In this document: positions 57,308-64,000 of the stretch, piece after piece
Layout: each line of letters begins with the position of its first letter
How positions within the stretch are numbered: the stretch's first letter is position 1
Source of the DNA: Maylandia zebra
Lineage: Eukaryota > Chordata > Actinopteri > Cichliformes > Cichlidae
Length of the DNA: 64,000 bases
Assembly (NCBI RefSeq): GCF_041146795.1
Contig: NC_135185.1
Coordinates: forward strand, 6,435,529 to 6,499,528
Reading direction: 5' to 3'
Translations under genes and position numbers: made by a program
The notes under the pieces: generated by a model
Databases searched by the model: none
What the model was told of the DNA's origin: nothing
Seen by the model: the letters and a program-made list of their open reading frames with translations, nothing else

Positions 57308-58699
57308 GTCCTTTAATTTAACAAAAACCTGTTTAAAGTAAACAAAATCTCAGTTATTTTAGTCTTGAAAATGCAAACCCTGACTTGGCTTCCTTGGCCA
57401 TCGTTATCCTGCCTAATCAGAGGCCTGAAACGCCCTCTCGTCTCACTCTGATCGTGATGCGTGACGCCTCGTCTCGTGCAGCTTCCCCCGCTCTCTGGCA
57501 GCAAGGATTCGGGCCTGGATATTTGCCGGCTCAGGAGGGCAGAAGACAAGCTGATTATCGGGCGGATTTCCAGCAGCTCAGAGCTGCTATTCCCGGTCTC
57601 AGCTGAGAATTAGACCCTCTGGAGCAGCTGCTGCTGCTGCTGGTCTGCAGCTGGGTCGATCGGCTGAATATTGAGGCATCATTTCAGCTTCGATTACATG
57701 AGCCAGTGCTCTGAAAGCTGAGTAAAAAACCCCAATTTTTTCCCCATTTGAGAACAAAATTAAGCACATACCCAAAATAATTAATAAGTATTTTATAAAA
57801 TGTTTTAGCTTTAAACGGGAAAAACATTTTCACAATATTATGGATGTAAAGAAGAAGGCTAATGTCGTGGTTTTCAACTGGTCCTATTTCCATAAGAACA
57901 GCTCTGAAAAGAAAAGTTTAGCACAGTTCATTCATTAATATGATGGTTTAAATGTATAGAAATCATAAAAGTATGCTGACTTTGGTAAACAGAGGCTTCA
58001 CCCTTGCTGCTACAAACACATACATCATCTTTTGAGACAAATTTTCAACTCTGAAAGCCAAAAAAATCTCAAGAGTTTGGAATACAGTGATGTGCAAGCA
58101 AGCCTCAAGTATACATTAGTATCAAGAAACATACAAATACGATATCAGAATTTCACCGACCAACACTAGGACGTTTAATCAAGTCAATCTTTGCCAGACA
58201 ATTCACCTGAAAACGCACAAGAACGAGTCATGTCCAGTTCAGTGAGTCCAGCTGTCCTTGGAGAAACACGCCTAAGAACCCGAACTTATAAAAGAAAATA
58301 AAGTGGTGACTTAGAAAGATTCACCCCTGTGCACCTGAGAATGAAACTCTCTTTTTGGCATCTTAGATACCAACTGTTTGCAAGGACTTGGGAACAAATG
58401 TTAGATCTTGAATTTGCATCTAAAGACAGAAAACTGAGAAATAGTAACTTTAAAAAAAAGACAACACTGCACCATCAGCACCAAGCAGCTTCCCTTCTCA
58501 GACTCCATCACATTTTACAGAATGAATCAGCTTCTAACACCCACCTTTTCAGCAGGCAGCATTACTCACTTCCTCTACCTTCACACTCCCATCTGATGTG
58601 GCATGTAAACCTTATATCACCAAGTGCAATGCCAGGCGTCAGATGCAGCGGTATAAAGCAGGCAACCTGTACAGGAAATCTTAATACTCGACCTTAAAA

Positions 58700-59110
58700 A
58701 GACTTTTGATAATTCGATGCTCCGGCCTTGTGGGAAGAGTTTGAAGAAAGCCCTTTCCTGTGCCAGCATGATTGTGTCCTCGTGTACAAAGCAAGGTCCA
58801 TAAAAGCGTGGGTGGATGAGTTTGGTGTGGAAGAACTTGACTGGCCCACAAAGAGCCCCGACCTCAACCTCATTGAACACCTCTGGGATGAACTAGAATG
58901 GAGATTGTGAGCCAGGCCCTGTTATCCAATATCAGTGTCTGACCTGATTCTGGATGAATGGTAAACTCCCCACAGACGTACTCCAAAATCTTGTAGAAAG
59001 CCTTCCCAGAAGAGTGGAAGCTATTTTAACTGCAAATGGGAAAGGAACCTGTATAAATGCCAATGAATTTAGAACAGGATGTCATAAAAGGACTGATAGG
59101 TGTAATGTGC
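58700..59110 (+). mobile_element. Decayed Tc1-like transposase C-terminal half
   Basis: Frames give CQHDCVLVYKARSIKAWVDE, then WPTKSPDLNLIEHLWDELEW, and after a stop VLQNLVESLPRRVEAILTA. The order (catalytic Asp in QHD, DLN-I-E catalytic Glu, C-terminal LPRRVEA) is that of a Tc1-like family different from the bag5-intron element. In-frame stop after EWRL and at least one shift. Confidence 0.75.
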
Positions 59111-59219
59111 AGGGGGCCACATGCTGTTGTCTATATAGTGGTACCTTAACTTATCAAACTATAACATCCAGTGCTTTTAATAAAGCACAAGTTTATAGGC
59201 CAAGTTTATACTGTTAACA

Positions 59220-59990
59220 TTCTGTCACACCAACTTTTTGAATCACTGATTACAAAATGAAGTGGCTTTCGATTTCAAGAATGATCATCAAGATCTACAC
59301 CACCAATTCTGGCACATAGAAAACATAAACGACTGAAGTTTTTACTAAACCGTTTTCAGAAAAGGATTGGGTAATTTGAATTTGATGGCAGCAATGTCCC
59401 AAAAAAGTTGGATAGGGACATGTTTACCACTGTGTAAAGTCCCCAGAAATGTTTTCCACATTTTAATGAGCTGAGTCATTTCCTGATCATCTTCACATAT
59501 GGCTTATTCTTTGCATGACGAAGCTTTAACCTGCACTTGTGGATAGCACAGTGAACCGTGACAGAATCATGACTGCTTTTACTTCAGTGCCGCCGGGCCT
59601 GCAGGGCATTCACTGGTTTTTGGCCCCAAGCCTTGCACACAGAGATTTCCCCAGAGTCTCTGAATCCGTAAATATTGTGTACTGTACTGCAGATAATGAC
59701 ATATTGAAACTGTTTAAGATTTTATGCTGACAAACTTCATTCTGCTGTGGTTCCACAAAATGTAGATGCACTTTTTGGAATATTGGTGAACCTCTGCCTC
59801 CAAGGTGCTCTTTTCATACTAATCATATTACTGACCTGTTTCTCTAACCGTTTCCTTTTAGTATCCCTTAGTTGTCCAGGTTTTTGTTGCCCCATCCCAA
59901 TTTAAAGATGAGTTGCTGTCTAATTCAAAATGAGCTAGTATTTTTCAGGAAAAGGTAAAATGTTTAGTTCACATTTTAGCATTCTAACGT
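59220..59990 (-). mobile_element. Decayed copy of a widespread teleost DNA transposon
   Basis: Contains GCAATGTCCCAAAAAAGTTG followed by GGGACATGTTTACCACTGTG, then CACAGAGATTTCCCCAGAGT and CTCTGAATCCGTAAATATTG, matching in order a common fish element whose transposase is coded on the minus strand. Heavily eroded. Confidence 0.5.
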
Positions 59991-60440
59991 TTTTGTAAGT
60001 GGGGCTGTACCTTCTGCACAGAGCATTTGTTTGGAGACACTATTCGGCTAATGCTTTGCAAAAAACCCCAAAAAGCCCTTTATGAGATGATAAATGAGAA
60101 CACCCAGAGCTCAAATTAAATACAGCAGTAATGATTTCCTGCTACACCGGATCTCTCCTTTCAAACAGGGGAGGGGGAAACCTCAATGGATGCATTTGAC
60201 GGAGCAATCACTCAGGGTGTTTATGACAGGTGGAGGTGTCTGTGTGGAGGAAGGACTGCAGACAGATTTTTTTCCTTGTATAGGAGACTTAACAAACAGA
60301 TGGAATCTGCAGTTTAACAGGAACATACACGGTTTATGTTTGAAATGTAACAAATGTGTGGTTTCATGCTGTTAAATCAAACTTCAAAGCTTCTCTGCTT
60401 CAAAACAGAAATATGACACAAATATTGTCCCACAATCATT
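59991..60440. other. Spacer before trmt61a, nothing assignable
   Basis: No gene or repeat recognised. Confidence 0.4.
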
Positions 60441-60443
60441 GTA

Positions 60444-60449
60444 TTTATT
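60444..60449 (-). terminator. trmt61a: Candidate trmt61a polyadenylation signal
   Basis: AATAAA on the minus strand, about 360 bases past the stop codon. Confidence 0.35.
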
Positions 60450-60806
60450 GAAAATAATAAAGCTCCTTCTTCCCCAACAAATAAAAGCAGAGGTTATCTG
60501 TAACTCTTATGAAAGGGAGAGCCAAATAATCAGCTATAATCTCAGAGTTATAAATCTTAATCTTCTCAAATGAAATTGCTCTTCAATTCATTTTCAGTCC
60601 TGCTTGATGAAAGCATCGAACCGGTGCCAACTGACAAAGCACAAAATTATGTAACGCGCAAAACTGTAAATCCTCCCGGCGCTGCAGTACCAGGCAGGGA
60701 TGGGAGGAGCCTGGTGCTCCTGCTGGATTACCCGAGCCTTAGGAATGACACCAGAGTGAGGTGGATTATAAACTCTGTTCCAGAGAAATCCCTCTCACTC
60801 CAAGCT

Positions 60807-61102
60807 TTAGGTTCTTGGTTTGGTAGCAAAAGTAAGGTACCCCGTGTGGCCGGGCATTTCTCTGGGCAGCGTGGTGGTCTTCAGTGAGATGGAGGCGTGG
60901 TTCGGAGGAGCAGCGGGAGTCGCCTCCTCTGTGGTTTCGGGATCAGGGCCGAAATCTGGCAGCGGTAGAGAGACAGTTCGGACATCGTACTCTCTCAGCA
61001 GCACCTCCGTGGTGCTGATGTCTTCGAAGCCCTGATCCTGCAACGCCTCGCATGTTTTCTGAACTTGCTCTATGCATGGAGAGAAGGAGCACAGCCGACC
61101 AC
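60807..61102 (-). CDS. trmt61a: tRNA (adenine-58-N1)-methyltransferase catalytic subunit TRMT61A, last coding exon (partial gene)
   Basis: TRMT61A binds S-adenosylmethionine and, with TRMT6, methylates A58 in the T-loop of tRNAs in the nucleus. This exon follows a CTGCAG acceptor (AG at 61104-61103) and codes the C-terminal strand-helix part of the methyltransferase fold: GGRLCSFSPCIEQVQKTCEA, then STTEVLLREYDVRTVSLPLP and the hallmark end GHTGYLTFATKPRT. TAA is at 60807-60809. The segment between VSLPLP and GHTGYL is acidic and Pro-rich and varies between species. The SAM-binding exons are not found up to the right edge, so the upstream intron is at least 2.9 kb and the rest lies outside. 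Orientation toward bag5 agrees with the human order. Confidence 0.95.
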
Positions 61103-61108
61103 CTGCAG

Positions 61109-64000
61109 GAGACGCAGAACAGAAAACAAACCACAAGTAAACACGAAGCTCCCAAAAAAGTATCAAGACCATGTGTGACCACAATCGTTTAAGCGCCCTT
61201 TGTTGTCAACTTATCCCAGTATTGGTCAGCTCATGTTATTTAGAGAGGTAATGCAACATAATCGCTGCTTTGAAAATAATCATGACATCACTTCCTGTCT
61301 AGCTTCTAAAACACTACTTTCAGTAACCAACTGCAGTCTCCTGTGCAGCTGAACAAGTGCGTCTGCTACCGTATCTTGTTTTTCCCGATATATATAAAAC
61401 TCAAAGCTCTCTTCTACGGTCCTGTCAGAATTCCTGCTCTTGAAAGATATCCAGTGTTCATGACCATTAAATTGAGCCCGAAAACCTTATTTTGTCAATG
61501 TCACGGCCAAACAAGGTTTGTATTTGTCTTTAAAAAGACAAAAACCAATATTTCAAAGCAGGGTGTGAGTTCTAGTTTTTGGCACGTGTAATCAGCTGTA
61601 ACGTTATCATCAGGACAGCGGAAAGCATTCTTGTTACCGTCACCAGATTCAGGTTTGCGTCTCAAAAAGTGTTGCAGTAACAGGAATGAGCTGTCGTCGC
61701 CTCGGTGTCCTGGTACAAAGTCTGTTTTTTATCCATATTTTCAATAGTCTGAAGTAAGATCTTTGACCTGTTACTGTGCAAACTGAACAATAATTACCGT
61801 CAGACTGCCAGGTTGTATTGACTCCCAACCCTTCTGTTTAATGTCAGTACGAGACATCTCTGCACATCTTAATCTGTTTAATCTGAGTTTATCTGCTAAT
61901 CATTACACAGTATCATCTTTAGAGTTATTTTCATCACTCTTTCTCAAAGCATCCAAGTATAGAAAGTGTTCCACGTTTATAGTCTGAAAACAATTCTCCT
62001 CAAAAACATCCCTGAATGAAGATTCATAACATAAACCAGATTTGTAGACCTGATATGGACCGAGAAGACATTGAAGTATCACCCCTGGGATCCCTACGAT
62101 ACTACACCTTCTATTAATAATTTGTTTCTTTCCAAACACCCCGTAGCACTTTCCAGGCATATTTCCTTCCTAACAAAGCAGTCCTGTGACCTGCTGAGTC
62201 CAGACTGCAGCTTGCGGCTCATCAGGGGATAAGCCGTGCTTTAATGAACACAGATCACCTACTGGCCACGGCCTTTCGTCTCCAAATGAATCCTTGCTGT
62301 GATCGCAGCGTGAGGCTGGAGCGACCAGCCAAGAAAACTCTCACTGGCTGTCCTGAAGCCCAAAGAATGTGACTCTGAGCGATGCAGCTGCATTGGTCAG
62401 GGGTTAGGATTAACAAATTTAAACATCTTAGAGTGAAAATCTTAAGTGCCTTAATAGGGGTTTAATATGGAGAATATAAACTTTTCTAAAACCAACACCA
62501 ACTAATGTTTCAAAATATGAATATGGTGACACCAAGACAAGCAAGTGAAACACACTCAGTCTAAATCTGTGGATTCTCTGTTTGGATGTCTCTGATTGAG
62601 CTGCTTATGTAATCAGAAGGCTGCCGTGTGGCTCTCTGTCATCTGTAACCTGTCGTTGTTCAGTCACATTCTACTCATAGACCTGCTCTTGCACCACATT
62701 ATACAGCATTTATTGTAGCACAGAAAGAACAGGCAGGTCCACCACCACATACACTACTAGCAGAGTACCTGCTCTGGTTACAAACCTAAAGTCTGACCTG
62801 ATGGTTGCACTGAATGCAGATGTCACAACAAAAAAAAAGAGCAAAAGAATAAGATGTTTACATTTTCGTCTTTGATTACTGGCTTGTTGTTTCATGCTAC
62901 AGATACAGGAGTGACCCTACGCTGTGTCCCTAAATATAACTTGTAGCCCAGAAGATTACAGCCGTCCTCTGCAGCTCTTACTTGCCACTGTTGCCGGTTT
63001 TTAAAAATCACTTAACACCCAGAAGTGGAAAAAAATACTGCATTTTGACTCATGTGGCACGGCTGACAATAAAAGGATCACATCTGCAGTCCATTGTGTC
63101 TGTAAACACTGAAGGAGACGGCGGGATTATTGAGATACTGGTCGTTCCTTTGGCCAACAGAACCAGCGGTCTCCCTCGAGACAGCATTAAACACATTCAA
63201 CACATTCAACAGCGGTCTCCTGGAAACCACGGTGAATACACAGGGAGGGGCTGGGTTGATGATTATACAAGGGTGTTTCAAATGGTTATTAGGGGCCCCG
63301 AATATCAGCCGCACAAATGGCTTTAATATATGCACGAAACTCTGATTCCTAGTTGTAAAGTTTAAGGTTCTTGAGTGTCTGAGACCATGGGACATGTTTG
63401 CTTTATACTTGCATAATACCACCCATAAGTCTGCGAGGGGGAGCTCTGATAGGATTCAGGATCCTTCTCAGGGAACAGCCGAACACAGGGCCGGGCTGCT
63501 TGCCAAAACATTAGGAGAATTACAACTTTGAGAGAGAAAGAGAAATATTTCCCTGCCCCTTGTCTCACACTCTGTTGACTAAAGAAAACGCGCTCTCAGC
63601 TATTTTATTCCTCCAGTCTCTGCAGTTCTCAGGCAGGTTCTGAAGATGGAGAATTTCTTTTCAACAGAATAAGATGTATGAGTTTTTAATCATGACAGAA
63701 GCTGTAGATGATAATCCCACCAGAACCCTGGTGTTTTAATTGATTATGATATGGCCTCAGCAGAAAGCACGTCTCTTTCACTTCATGTGGGAGCCTGAGA
63801 GTGTGTAAACCCCACTCCTGGGGACTGCATCTCTATCACCAAGCACACAACACCCCATTCTACTTCTATCTTTGTTAGTTTGTTTACTATTACATCTTTT
63901 TGTGTTTAGCTGGAACATATTGGGGCATTGATGTTCTGGAAAAACCAGTTTGAACAGTGGGCAGTAAACCAAACCTTTCCTCGTGGAGCCTCATCAAGCA
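61109..64000 (-). other. trmt61a: Presumed trmt61a intron
   Basis: I searched the minus strand for the conserved methyltransferase exon (motifs like DIPSPWEA and GSGTGSGS) and did not find it. No transposon or tandem repeat stands out. Confidence 0.5.

Larger units (their letters stand above)
52800..58690. other. Intergenic DNA, repeat-poor with candidate regulatory stretches
   Basis: No exon recognised. GC-richer islands at about 54360-54700, 55600-55980 and 57370-57680 have a conserved-noncoding look. Perfect hairpins occur at 54745-54778 and 57027-57307. Confidence 0.4.

Noticed and set aside
61903..62160. Minus-strand 85-codon frame considered as an upstream trmt61a exon
   Set aside because: Contains none of the TRMT61A motifs and no fitting splice phase.
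1..64000. CRISPR arrays, bacterial operons, tRNA or rRNA genes, integrated virus genes
   Set aside because: No regularly spaced repeats, no polycistronic gene layout, no complete cloverleaf apart from the SINE head, and no retroviral gag/pol/env or other viral gene recognised.

Overview
This is vertebrate nuclear DNA from a ray-finned fish, most likely a percomorph and quite possibly an African cichlid. The evidence is spliced vertebrate genes, a tRNA-derived SINE with an L2-type tail, Tc1-like and hAT DNA transposons typical of teleosts, and long microsatellites. It is not bacterial; nearly all short open frames here are chance or transposon-derived.

Gene content matches the conserved vertebrate block KLC1 - COA8 (APOPT1) - BAG5 - TRMT61A (human 14q32), with the same relative orientations. 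On the minus strand at the left edge is the first coding exon of klc1 (802-1068); the rest of klc1 lies outside the window and its untranslated 5' part probably reaches about 8.3 kb. coa8 is complete on the minus strand in five coding exons (9414-14281, 200 codons). bag5 is complete on the plus strand, head-to-head with coa8, in two coding exons (20578-21440 and 23470-24010, 467 codons). The last coding exon of trmt61a is on the minus strand at 60807-61102.

The roughly 37 kb between bag5 and trmt61a shows no gene I can recognise. It holds transposon relics, simple repeats and some repeat-poor, GC-richer stretches that could be conserved regulatory DNA.

Mobile DNA is the most informative part. 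A 1,606 bp Tc1-like element with an intact 340-residue transposase sits antisense in the coding intron of bag5. A 332 bp relative at 3870-4201 is exactly what a deletion between two 9-bp direct repeats of that element would leave. From 34.2 to 44.3 kb there is a stack of hAT-type elements, each framed by an exact 8-bp target duplication: three levels deep on the left (34227-39190 > 35938-39107 > 37745-38755) and two levels on the right (41811-44291 > 42450-43799), with families inserted into one another. Older Tc1-like, LINE and SINE fragments are scattered elsewhere. Three perfect short hairpins cluster at 57.0-57.3 kb, with others at 50.9 and 54.7 kb.

Functionally the genes are housekeeping: kinesin-1 cargo adaptor (klc1), mitochondrial cytochrome c oxidase assembly (coa8), Hsp70 co-chaperone (bag5) and tRNA m1A58 methylation (trmt61a). 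They are neighbours by conserved synteny, not members of one pathway.
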